Origin: Acidobacteriota bacterium
GTDB lineage: Bacteria; Acidobacteriota; Terriglobia; Acidiferrales; UBA7541
DNA length: 33,316 bases
Assembly (NCBI GenBank): GCA_003223315.1
Contig: QHYR01000021.1
Location: 1-33,316, forward strand
Direction of reading: 5' to 3'
Every line of letters begins with the position of its first letter. Within the stretch, counting starts at the first letter, position 1. The notes beneath the pieces were generated by a model that had not been told where the DNA came from, made no database searches, and was given only the letters and a program-made list of their open reading frames with translations. The position numbers were made by a program, and so were the translations under genes. This document shows positions 10,701-20,182 of the stretch, in pieces.

Positions 10701-10884
10701 CGATGATGTTGGGAGGCTCGCCTTCCCAATTTGTATGAATAATGACTTCTACGTCGGAAATATCCGGCAGGGCGTCGAGCGGAATGTGCCCCATGCTCCA
10801 AATCCCTGCCAAAGTCAACAGCGCAACACCTGTGAAGACAAGGAAGCGATTGCGAGCGCACCATTCAATGACGCGGGCAATCAC
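7747..10884 (-). CDS. cusA: CusA/CzcA-family heavy-metal efflux RND permease
   Basis: 1045 aa; [36 protein letters not shown] and full-length RND architecture. Confidence 0.95.
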   Translation of the reverse strand: [1045 protein letters not shown]

Positions 10885-10886
10885 GG

Positions 10887-12527
10887 CTACATCCCTCCCG
10901 TGGCATCGACGGTGAACTGCTTGTTGGCGATGGTTTGGCCGTTCTGAATCGCTGTGATCGTGACCTGCCAGGTGCCTCCTGAACCGAGGCTGCCACTGCC
11001 TTCATATGTACCGCCGCCTTTATCGCTCGTCTGAACCACGGTTTTCATCGCGGCCATGCCCATTGCAGGCATCGCGGCCATGAAGAAGGTGACGGTTACT
11101 TGTGCTCCGGTCAGGGGCTTGCCCAACTGATCCGCTAATTTCACGCGAACGGTATTGTTGCCCTTCTGCGGAGGAGACGGTGCAGTCGTGAGTTCAACAT
11201 TAGCCTGCGCCTGGGCCGGTGCATTCATTGCGGCAGCCTGACCTGCGCCGGGAGGCGGAGGCGCGAAGGCGCCCGCAGCGGCTTGCAACTGAGCCTCTGA
11301 ATCAATCAGGAAATTGGCGGACGTGACGATCTGTTCGCCCGCTTTGATCCCTTTCGTAATCACAAACTGATCGCCGACGTGAGGGCCAAGCTCAACTTCA
11401 TTTGGTTCGATGTTCCCGTCGCCAGCGTATGTGAAAATCAGGTTCTTGGTTCCCGAATGGAAGATGGCCGAGTCGGGCACGATTAGACGCTTGCCTAGAG
11501 GAAGCTTCAGTCTCACGTTCACGTACATTCCCGGTCGGAGCTTTAGATCAGGATTCGAGAATACAAGGCGGACCGGTAATGTTCGCGTTGCCACATCCAG
11601 CTGTGGCAGCAAGTAATCGACTCTTCCCTTAAAAACCCGTCCGGGGTACGCATCCAGTGTCACCTCGGCGGGATCACCTGGTTTGATCTTCCCTGCATCG
11701 TTCTGAAAGATTTGAGCGAGCACCCAGATATCGGAAAGGTCGGCAATTGCGTAAAGCTTCGTATCGGGCTGCACATACATATTTGGCAGAGCATTTCTCT
11801 CCGTTACGTAGCCAGAAGCTGGAGAGTAGAAGGTCAGATCGGTAATGGCTTCACCTGTATGGTCTAGTTTCGCGATCTCGCTTTCAGGTATGTCGAACTG
11901 CTGGAGTCTTGCCCTGGCTGCGGCAATCAACGACGCAGCCCCGTCCGAGACCCCGCTCACCGTACTCTGTTGCAAAACCCCGTTATTCTTCTTTGCCAAC
12001 AGATACTCGTGTTCAGTCGCTACGAGATCGGGGCTATAGATCGTGAACAGCGGTTGTCCCTTGCGGATGAAATCTCCTGTGGCATCCGCATAGACCTGGC
12101 GAATCCATCCGGCGAACCGCGTCTGCACATACGCAAACCGACGCTCATTCGGCAGCACGTTTCCATACGAACGGATTTCCTCATTGAGGATCTTGGATTC
12201 GACCTTCCCAATCTTTACGCCGATGCTTTGCATCCGCTGTGGTGACAATTGAATCGGTGCAAGCGGCGTATCCGAAGAAAGCACAGCAGAATCAGAGGTG
12301 ATTTGGGCTTGGGCTGGACTTTGTGATAGATCGTTGCCTGTTTTCGTCGCTGTTTGTTGTGCGCGGCGCATGGCGTTACATGATGACTCCCACCACATCC
12401 AGACGGCGAAAGCGATAACTAAGATCAACGACACTAAGGTGAGGAGAAAAGCGCGGCGATATTTATCGTTTGCGTTCTGGCTCGTCGTGTCATTGGTCCT
12501 TTTAGTCACGTTCATTTCTTCAGTCAT
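10887..12527 (-). CDS. cusB: CusB-family efflux adaptor with C-terminal YtkA/FixH-like domain
   Basis: membrane-fusion core (VRLKLPLGKRLIVPDSAIFHSGTKNLIFTY) plus C-terminal NTVRVKLADQLGKPLTGAQVTVTFFMAAMPAMGMAAMK. Confidence 0.9.
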   Translation of the reverse strand: MTEEMNVTKRTNDTTSQNANDKYRRAFLLTLVSLILVIAFAVWMWWESSCNAMRRAQQTATKTGNDLSQSPAQAQITSDSAVLSSDTPLAPIQLSPQRMQSIGVKIGKVESKILNEEIRSYGNVLPNERRFAYVQTRFAGWIRQVYADATGDFIRKGQPLFTIYSPDLVATEHEYLLAKKNNGVLQQSTVSGVSDGAASLIAAARARLQQFDIPESEIAKLDHTGEAITDLTFYSPASGYVTERNALPNMYVQPDTKLYAIADLSDIWVLAQIFQNDAGKIKPGDPAEVTLDAYPGRVFKGRVDYLLPQLDVATRTLPVRLVFSNPDLKLRPGMYVNVRLKLPLGKRLIVPDSAIFHSGTKNLIFTYAGDGNIEPNEVELGPHVGDQFVITKGIKAGEQIVTSANFLIDSEAQLQAAAGAFAPPPPGAGQAAAMNAPAQAQANVELTTAPSPPQKGNNTVRVKLADQLGKPLTGAQVTVTFFMAAMPAMGMAAMKTVVQTSDKGGGTYEGSGSLGSGGTWQVTITAIQNGQTIANKQFTVDATGGM

Positions 12528-13882
12528 GGGAGTGTCACCCCCGCGAGTCGCTCGATGTGGGCCAATGCGGTCTCATGGTCGAGAAGGGTTTGCTGGTATT
12601 CAAGGTCCAGATTCAAAACATCCATGTAGGATGAAAACAAACTCTCAAAGTCTGCGCGATTGGACTGGTACGCGACTAACCCGGCTTGGACAGTCGTTTG
12701 CGCTTGCGGAATCAGGCCGTCACGATAAATCAGTAGTTGCTCCTCTGAGGTCTTCACGATGACGTATTGCTTCTGAAGTTCAGCCAGCGCCGCCTGTACC
12801 TGGGAATCCTCTTCTTGCTGAGCACGTTCAACGTTCACTTGAGCCTCAGCAAGGGCGGCTCGCCTCGGCTTGCGCCGTGGGAACTTCATGCTGAAGGAAA
12901 GCATGTAGTAGTCGCGATACTTGCGGTCTGTGTTCTCGTACATGTAGGAGACCTCGAAATCTGGACGAAATTCCTTTTGCGCTAACTCAACCGCCGTTTG
13001 GTTGCGCTGAACCATCGCCGCATCCTCGTGAACGTTGGGATTCTGTGCCCGCACCTTGTCGAGAAGCTCACTTGCGTTATAACGAAGGAAGGTTGCTGAC
13101 ACAGGCTCGGGAATAATGTCCGGGGAATCCTGAGACCTCCGAAGAATCCGTTTGAGCACAGCTTGATCTTCACCGACCAGTTGGTGATGCATGGAAATTT
13201 CGCGAAGAATTTTGGTCCGCTCAAGCTGCGCCTTTAGCACGTCCCGCTGATTCCCTTGACCAGTCGAGTAGTGCGCTCCGGCTTGTTGTTCTATTTGCTG
13301 GAGGAAGGCAGCATTCTGCTGAAGGATTCCTAAAGTCTGTTGAAGGTACGCAAGATGGAAATAAGTCGTCTTCAGGGTTTCGATTTCGTCTTGCAGCACG
13401 ACGTCAACGTGCGCCTTTACGGCATCCGCATCGCGATCCGCCACTGCGCCCCGCAGCTTGAGTTTTCCTGGATACGGAAACTGCTGAGAAGCGCCCAGGC
13501 CAATGTACGCAAAATCGCTATTCGTGTAGCCCGCAAATGGGCGGGGACTGCCCACACTGAACTGCTGAAGCGTGAATTGAGGGTCTGGCAACGTAGACGT
13601 TTGTGGAGCAGCAAATGCCGCAGCTTTGGCTACGCTCTCGGCAACGTGAATGGCCGGATCATTCTTCTTGGCCTCCTCAATCAGCACTCTTAATGGCGTG
13701 GGATTTCCGGCATCGTGTCGCATCTCGGTGGAAGCCTGCGGAGATTGCCCGTTTTTCAGCGCTTCTTGGGGCAGAGCGAATACCCTCGACGACCCAATGA
13801 GCGTGAGAAAACCAAGAACAATCAGTCGAAACCCTTCGCGCTGAGTAACGACCCACACGCGAAAACAGATACCTCGCATCAT
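12524..13882 (-). CDS. cusC: TolC/CusC-family outer-membrane efflux protein
   Basis: 452 aa, TolC-like helical repeats, 4-bp overlap with the adaptor gene. Confidence 0.9.
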   Translation of the reverse strand: MMRGICFRVWVVTQREGFRLIVLGFLTLIGSSRVFALPQEALKNGQSPQASTEMRHDAGNPTPLRVLIEEAKKNDPAIHVAESVAKAAAFAAPQTSTLPDPQFTLQQFSVGSPRPFAGYTNSDFAYIGLGASQQFPYPGKLKLRGAVADRDADAVKAHVDVVLQDEIETLKTTYFHLAYLQQTLGILQQNAAFLQQIEQQAGAHYSTGQGNQRDVLKAQLERTKILREISMHHQLVGEDQAVLKRILRRSQDSPDIIPEPVSATFLRYNASELLDKVRAQNPNVHEDAAMVQRNQTAVELAQKEFRPDFEVSYMYENTDRKYRDYYMLSFSMKFPRRKPRRAALAEAQVNVERAQQEEDSQVQAALAELQKQYVIVKTSEEQLLIYRDGLIPQAQTTVQAGLVAYQSNRADFESLFSSYMDVLNLDLEYQQTLLDHETALAHIERLAGVTLP

Positions 13883-13949
13883 CGTCCTCCATTACGAATG
13901 GAATGCACGCGGACACACGTAGGCACCGCGGAAAAACGGAAGGACGGAA

Positions 13950-14321
13950 CTAGATTCTTAGAATAGAGGCAGTTTCAGGAGGGCTTATAGGCGGAGAGTG
14001 GAAGCCCGTAACGATCAAAATCGCCTTTACAGCTAAGCGCTGTACTGAAGCGAATACCCAGGTTGCCGCTATCGCCACACCTTCAGACTGGAAATGACTA
14101 ATACTTCTACTTCCTATGTATGCGTGAGCAGATCGATTGGGCGATTCACAGCAAGACTGCGAAGAAGACATCCCTTGCGATCCGCATTGCGATCCCATGT
14201 ACTGGCAACAATCATTCGCCCCAGCACTGAAGATTTGCTGTAGAGCAAAACATGAAAGTGCTGGCGTCAAAAGGAGAATTAAAGAGGCAAATACGATGCC
14301 GCTTCTAACGCCTGATCTCAT
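13950..14321 (-). CDS. small exported Cys-containing protein upstream of the cus operon
   Basis: signal peptide followed by DCCQYMGSQCGSQGMSSSQSCCE; same strand as cusCBA. Confidence 0.5.
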   Translation of the reverse strand: MRSGVRSGIVFASLILLLTPALSCFALQQIFSAGANDCCQYMGSQCGSQGMSSSQSCCESPNRSAHAYIGSRSISHFQSEGVAIAATWVFASVQRLAVKAILIVTGFHSPPISPPETASILRI

Positions 14322-14378
14322 AAAGGCAGTCTACCCCGATGTTGTGCTGCTTTCAACCAGCAACAGACCTCAGCATTC

Positions 14379-15542
14379 TCAGTTTCCAGTTCTGGAAGGC
14401 CCGGCAAGGGTTTGAGCCGACTCAATCTCCTCCGCAGGCTGGCGCGGCTTAGTTCCTGCAGGCGCTGCGCGGAGATATTGCGCAGGCCAGGATATTGATT
14501 GGCCAAGCTGGGCGGCGGCGTGAAGCGGCCAGTAAGGATCGCGCAGCATCTGGCGGGCCAGCAGAACGATATCCGCCTGGCCGCTGCGGATGATTTCTTC
14601 GGCCTGATGTGCTTCGGTAATCATGCCCACAGCTCCGGTCAGAATTCCTGCATCGCGGCGAATGCGCTCCGCGAACGGCACCTGATAGCCCGGGCCCATG
14701 GGAATTTTGGCGTCGGCAACGTTACCTCCGGAAGAGCAGTCCACCAAATCCACGCCCAGCGTCCGCAGGCTTCGAGCCAATTCCACGGCTTGCTCAATAT
14801 CCCAGCCGCCTTCTACCCAGTCCGTTGAGGAGATGCGAATAAATAGCGGCAATCGTTCCGGCCAAAAGCGGCGGACTTTGCCAACCACCTCGCGCACGAT
14901 TCGCGTGCGGTTCTCGAAGGAGCCGCCATACAGATCGGAGCGGTGGTTGCTAAGAGGCGAGAGGAACTCATGGAGGAAATAGCCATGCGCGGAGTGGATC
15001 TCGAGCAGGCGAAAACCGGCGTCGAGGGCGCGTTGTGCGGCTTTACCGAAGGCATCGACAATCGCGGCGATTCTTTCGGTTGTGACTGCGGCGGGCATGG
15101 GATAGTTGGGAGCAAAGGCAAGGGCGCTCGGCGCGACGATGTCGCTCCAGCCGCCTTCACGCTCGGCGAGTTTTCCTGCGCCGTCCCAGGGTCGCGCCGT
15201 GCTCGCTTTGCGCCCGGCGTGGGCAATCTGGATACCGGCTACGCTGCCCTGAGCATGTATGAATTTCGTAATGCGCGCGAGCGGCTCAATGTGCGCTTCG
15301 CTCCAAATTCCGGAATCTTGAGGGCTGATGCGCGCCTCCGGCAGAACAGCCGTCGCTTCGGCGAAAACCAATGCTGCTCCGCCTACGGCGCGGCTGCCGA
15401 GGTGAACGAGGTGCCAATCCGTGGCCAGTCCGTTTTCGCAGGAGTATTGGCACATGGGTGAGACCGCGATCCGGTTCGCCAGCCGTACATCGCGGATCTG
15501 CAGTTCGTCGAAAAGTCCTTTCGTTTCGGCCGCTTGGGGCAT
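14379..15542 (-). CDS. NADH:flavin oxidoreductase, old yellow enzyme family (YqjM-like)
   Basis: LANRIAVSPMCQYSCENGLATDWHLVHLGSRAVGG; QIAHAGRKAS; HSAHGYFLHEFLSPLSNHRSDLYGGSFENR. Confidence 0.95.
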   Translation of the reverse strand: MPQAAETKGLFDELQIRDVRLANRIAVSPMCQYSCENGLATDWHLVHLGSRAVGGAALVFAEATAVLPEARISPQDSGIWSEAHIEPLARITKFIHAQGSVAGIQIAHAGRKASTARPWDGAGKLAEREGGWSDIVAPSALAFAPNYPMPAAVTTERIAAIVDAFGKAAQRALDAGFRLLEIHSAHGYFLHEFLSPLSNHRSDLYGGSFENRTRIVREVVGKVRRFWPERLPLFIRISSTDWVEGGWDIEQAVELARSLRTLGVDLVDCSSGGNVADAKIPMGPGYQVPFAERIRRDAGILTGAVGMITEAHQAEEIIRSGQADIVLLARQMLRDPYWPLHAAAQLGQSISWPAQYLRAAPAGTKPRQPAEEIESAQTLAGPSRTGN

Positions 15543-15699
15543 CTACTCTGTTCCTTCCAATAAATTTGGGCCAATAGATTCAGGTAGATGATCCTCTCAG
15601 GCTATGTGGTAATTGGCAAACAGAAAAGCGAATGGCGTACCGGGCCGCTGATCGACGCGGTCGGGACATTGCTGACGCGGTTTTGGACGGTCAGCTATC

Positions 15700-15999
15700 T
15701 CAGGGGCCCGGCGGCTTGATCCAGGAACGGCTGAAGACGTCGGCCAAGGTGAACAAGACCATCAGGGCGAGCCAGAAAAATCCGGCCAAGACGACGATCC
15801 GCGTGAGGCCCCGACTGTACCAAAGGTGCATAAAGAAAAGCCCCACCAGGGACATTTTTACGGCCGCAATCGCCAGCGCTACAACCGTGTTCAATGTGCC
15901 GAGGTTTATGTATGCGATGCCAGTGGTCAGGGCAGCCAAGATGAGCAGCGCCACGAACACGACAATGTAGGTTTCTACCGATGGGTTTTCTTCGTTCAT
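15700..15999 (-). CDS. coxD: cytochrome c oxidase subunit IV-like protein
   Basis: MNEENPSVETYIVVFVALLILAALTTGIAYINLG...VKMSLVGLFFMHLWYSRGLT; directly follows coxC. Confidence 0.85.
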   Translation of the reverse strand: MNEENPSVETYIVVFVALLILAALTTGIAYINLGTLNTVVALAIAAVKMSLVGLFFMHLWYSRGLTRIVVLAGFFWLALMVLFTLADVFSRSWIKPPGP

Positions 16000-16703
16000 T
16001 TGTAACGTCCGCCGATCAGATAGAGCAGAGGAAAGAGATAAATCCAAATTATATCCACGAAGTGCCAATAGAGTCCGGAGACTTCCACGCGATTGTAGTG
16101 TTCGCACGAAATCCTTCCGCGCCAGGCAAGAATCGCCATAACACTCAAAAGGCCGATGCCGATAATCATGTGCAACGCATGGAGGCCGGTCATGAAGAAA
16201 TAAAAACAGAGGAATAACTCGACGGCATGCTCCGGAGCGCCGCGCAACTCTGTCAGGGAGGGATGGAAATTAAGGCCCGGCACCATCTGCTCGTGCCATT
16301 TGTGGCTGTATTCGGTGAACTTCATTCCCAGGAAGGCGATGCCGAGAAGGATCGTTGCAAATAAGAGACCGAGCAGCATCCCGCGCCGGCCGGCGCGCGC
16401 GGCGTGGACGGCCATGGCCATGGTGAAACTGCTGGCCAGCAGCACAAAGGTCATGGCCGCGCCGAGATTCACCTCCAGACCGTGACTTCCGGCTGCAAAG
16501 CCCGGGTAATACAGGGATCGATACATAATGTAGCCCGTAAACACTCCGCCGAAAAACAGCATCTCCGTGGCCAGAAAAACCCACATGCCGAAATTGCCGG
16601 CATCGCGCTGCTGCTCGATATCCTCGAACTGATGGTGCAGTGCAGGGCTGAGATGGCGAGCGGACGGTGCGGCCAAAGGGCTGCTGGCTGCGCTTTCAGA
16701 CAT
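15996..16703 (-). CDS. coxC: cytochrome c oxidase subunit III
   Basis: GMWVFLATEMLFFGGVFTGYIMYRS; FFMTGLHALHMIIGIGLL; YWHFVDIIWIYLFPLLYL. Confidence 0.95.
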   Translation of the reverse strand: MSESAASSPLAAPSARHLSPALHHQFEDIEQQRDAGNFGMWVFLATEMLFFGGVFTGYIMYRSLYYPGFAAGSHGLEVNLGAAMTFVLLASSFTMAMAVHAARAGRRGMLLGLLFATILLGIAFLGMKFTEYSHKWHEQMVPGLNFHPSLTELRGAPEHAVELFLCFYFFMTGLHALHMIIGIGLLSVMAILAWRGRISCEHYNRVEVSGLYWHFVDIIWIYLFPLLYLIGGRYK

Positions 16704-18324
16704 GTGCGCGCTCCGGCTCAGCGTAGCCGTAGGGCTCTTCGGTAATGATCGGCGCCGCTTCGAAATTATCGGTGGGAGGCGGCGATGGCGTCTCCCATTC
16801 CAGGCCTTTCGCGCTCCAGGGATTCGATCCGGCTACGGGTCCATAGCGGATGGACCAGAGAAGATAGACGAATGGAATCAAGTAGCCTACGCCGAGTATG
16901 GGAGGCGCCGGCGGAGGACATCACGTCGAGCACCTGGAACTCCGCGGGATAAACCGCGTAGCGGCGCGGCATTCCCAAATAGCCCAACATGTATTGCGGA
17001 AAAAAGGTGAGATTGAAACCCACAAAAATCACCAGCGCGGCGAAGCGAGCCCAGCCATCGTGATAGAGCCGCCCGGTGATCTTCGGCCACCAAAAGTGAA
17101 TGCCCCCCAGATAAGCCATCACGGCGCCGCCCACCATGATGTAATGAAAATGGGCGATCACGAAGTAGGTGTCGTGCAGATGGACGCCCGTAGCGAGTGA
17201 AGCGAGAAAGAGGCCTGTGAGACCGCCCATGGTGAAAAGTCCGATGAAGCCGAGCGCATAGAGCATCGGCGCTTGATAGGAGATCGAGCCCTTATAGAGG
17301 GTTGCGGTCCAATTGAAAACCTTGATCGCAGAAGGAATGGCCAGCGCAAAACTTAGAGCGGAAGAAATAAATCCGGCGTACACGGATTGGCTGGACACAA
17401 ACAGATGGTGGCCCCAGACCAGAAAGCTGAACACCGCGATCGCCAGGCTCGAATAGGCGATGAAGATATATCCGAAAGGTTTTTTCTTTGAGAAGCAGGT
17501 GACCAGTTCGCTTACGACGCCCATGCCCGGCAGAATCATGATGTAAACGGCGGGATGGGAATAAAACCAGAAGAGATGTTGAAATAGAACCGGATCACCC
17601 CCGATCGCCGGATCGAAAATCCCCACGTGAAAGATTCGTTCAAGTCCCACCAGGAACAAGGCGATGGCAAGCACCGGCGTCGCCAGCACAAAGATCACGC
17701 TCGCGGCATATATGGACCAGAGAAAGAGCGGCATGCGTTTCCAAGTCATGCCCGGAGCGCGCATTTTGTGAATGGTAACGATGAAGTTCAGACCCGTCAG
17801 GATGGAGGAAAATCCCGTAATGAAAACGCCCAGTGCCGTGGTAATAACGTGGGTGTTGAGGTAGTGGCTGCTCAAGGGAGTGTAGAAGGTCCAGCCGGTG
17901 TCCACTCCGCCGGAAATAAGCGCATAGAGCGTGAAGGCCGCGCCCGTGATGTAGACATACCAGCTCAGCAGGTTCAGGCGCGGGAAAGCCAGGTCACGCG
18001 CGCCGATCATCATGGGCACGAGAAAGTTGCCGAGCGTCGCGGGGATGGAGGGAATTAGGAAGAAAAAGACCATGACCACGCCGTGCATGGTGAAAAGCTT
18101 GTTGTAGGTTTCCGGCTGAACCAAAGCGCCGGCTGGCTCGATCAAGTGCAGCCGCATCATGACCGCTGCGGCGCCTCCAATGAAAAACATCAGTGTGATC
18201 GAACCGAGATAGAGCAGCGCGATGCGTTTATGGTCAGTGGTAAAGAGCCAGGATTTGATTCCATAGTTGGCATTCAGGTAGTGAACGCGTGATTCGACCG
18301 GGCCTCCGATACGGCCGTGCTCAT
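16696..18324 (-). CDS. coxA: cytochrome c oxidase subunit I (frameshifted; annotated ORF 16766..18190)
   Basis: [46 protein letters not shown]; the C-terminus continues in another frame ([22 protein letters not shown]...) and the N-terminal [20 protein letters not shown] has no usable in-frame start. Confidence 0.9.
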
Positions 18325-19300
18325 GGCGCCTGCGTCCTTTCTCCCGAAGCGAGCGATTTGATGTAAGCGATCAATTGCAGAATGTGTTCTTCGCTGACTT
18401 GTCCGCGAAACGTAGGCATCACGGGCCGGTAATTTGGCAGGGGCAGGGAAGCGGGATCGAGGATCGATTGACGGACATAGGCTCCGTCCATCACACGATT
18501 CTGGCCGTCTCGCAGCGTCACCTGCTTGCCGAATCTGCCTTGCAGCGCGGGCCCGGCACCTGTTCCGTCTGAAAGATGGCACGTATCGCAACCAAGGCGC
18601 GAAAAGAGCTGCAGGCCCATTTGGGCCATGGATTCGGCGGTGGAATTTTCCCGCAGCCATTGCGCGTAGCCGGTGAGAGACATCACCTCGATTGTTCCTG
18701 TCATTCCCGAATGCAGAGTTCCGCAATATTGCGCGCAGAAGAGGTGATAACTGCCCGGTTTGGTCGCTTCAAACCATTCCGATGTGTAGCGGCCGGGGAC
18801 CACGTCCATCTTCATGCGGAAGGCGGGCACGAAGAAATCGTGGATCACGTCTTCCGAGGTCATGGTCAGGCGTACAGGAACATCCACTGGGATGTGCAAT
18901 TGGTTGATTTCACGCGGTCCTTCGGGATGCTGCAGGTGCCACATCCATTGTTTGCCCACGACGAAGATTGCCATGGCGCCTTGCGGCGACTGCGCGGCGG
19001 CAAAAAAGAGGCTGGCCCCCCAAAGAAAAAGGAATATGCAAATCAGACTGGGAATGGCTATCCCGGTGATCTCCAGCGCCATTGACTGCTGTGTGGCGGG
19101 CGGACGCTCCGCTTCGAGCGCCGGCGATACTTGATCATGAAGTAGAAGATCGTCGCGAAAATTAAGAACGTAAAGAACAGCGCGAGACCGGTGAGGAAAA
19201 AGTACAAATGGTCGACGCGGTCGGCCGAGGTGGAGGCATCCGTCGGCCGAAGCTGCGGCCATTGCGCAATAAAAACTCCGGCGATGAGACTAACGTCCAA
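18321..19300 (-). CDS. coxB: caa3-type cytochrome c oxidase subunit II with fused cytochrome c domain (frameshifted)
   Basis: CuA motif [13 protein letters not shown]-terminal heme motif GCDTCH; the N-terminal TM segment lies in ORF 19058..19300, a different frame. Confidence 0.9.
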
Positions 19301-19327
19301 GCTTAACGGTTGCCTTTCTTTTCGCCT

Positions 19328-20182
19328 TCAAGCGTCCCGCCTGGGAAGGCCATACTTCTCACGGCGAAATAGAATTGCGATCACGAGCCCAAGAGACAGC
19401 ACAGTCAGCGCGCCCGCAGCCTTGACGACGCGGGAGATCAACAGACCATACTTTCCGGTTGCCGGGTCGTAGTGATAGCAGTAAAGCAAAATCTGATCGA
19501 TGGGAGAGCCGATCCTCTCTTGCGACGCTTCCAGCAATCCCAGCCGCAGATCACGCGAGGGATAACTGATGCCATAGAAATAGCGCACCAGTTTTCCGGC
19601 GTGTGTGAGCAGCACGATTCCGCTGGGATGGGCGAACTGGCCGGAGGCGGAATCGTAGGCGTAACGGAAGCCTGCCGCTTGCGCCAGCATCTTGATCTGC
19701 GCTTTGTCTCCCGTCAGAAAGTGCCATCCTTGCGCGCCGCCGGGCCGGCCGTAGAGTCCGGTATAAAGTTCATGCTTCACGTTCGCGAGGATCGGCCGCT
19801 CGGTAGGATCAATGCTCACCGTCACAATCGTAAAATCCTTCCCGATCTCCAGTGGCAATTCTTTTGCGCTGCGCAAGAGGCCATTGAGCACCTCCGTGCA
19901 CAGCATCGGGCACTGGTAATACACGAGCGTCAGGATGACGGGCTTTTGTCCAAAGAATTCTTGCAGTGCCACCGTGTGGCCGTGCTCGTCGCGAAAAGCG
20001 AGATCAAGGGGAATGTCGCTGCCGAGGTTCTGATCCAATCCGACGTCGCGCAGCAGCGCCGGGCGCAGGCCCGCAGTCTGCACCGGTCTGTCGTCCAGTT
20101 GAGCGTTTGCGGAGCTGACGTCAAAAAGGCTCCCAAGAAACCCGAGTGCGAGAATCGATAAACGGAGAGCTTGCGATTTCAT
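19328..20182 (-). CDS. SCO1/SenC-type copper chaperone
   Basis: LTLVYYQCPMLCTEVLNGLLRSAKELP; thioredoxin-like; located between act and cox genes. Confidence 0.9.
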   Translation of the reverse strand: MKSQALRLSILALGFLGSLFDVSSANAQLDDRPVQTAGLRPALLRDVGLDQNLGSDIPLDLAFRDEHGHTVALQEFFGQKPVILTLVYYQCPMLCTEVLNGLLRSAKELPLEIGKDFTIVTVSIDPTERPILANVKHELYTGLYGRPGGAQGWHFLTGDKAQIKMLAQAAGFRYAYDSASGQFAHPSGIVLLTHAGKLVRYFYGISYPSRDLRLGLLEASQERIGSPIDQILLYCYHYDPATGKYGLLISRVVKAAGALTVLSLGLVIAILFRREKYGLPRRDA

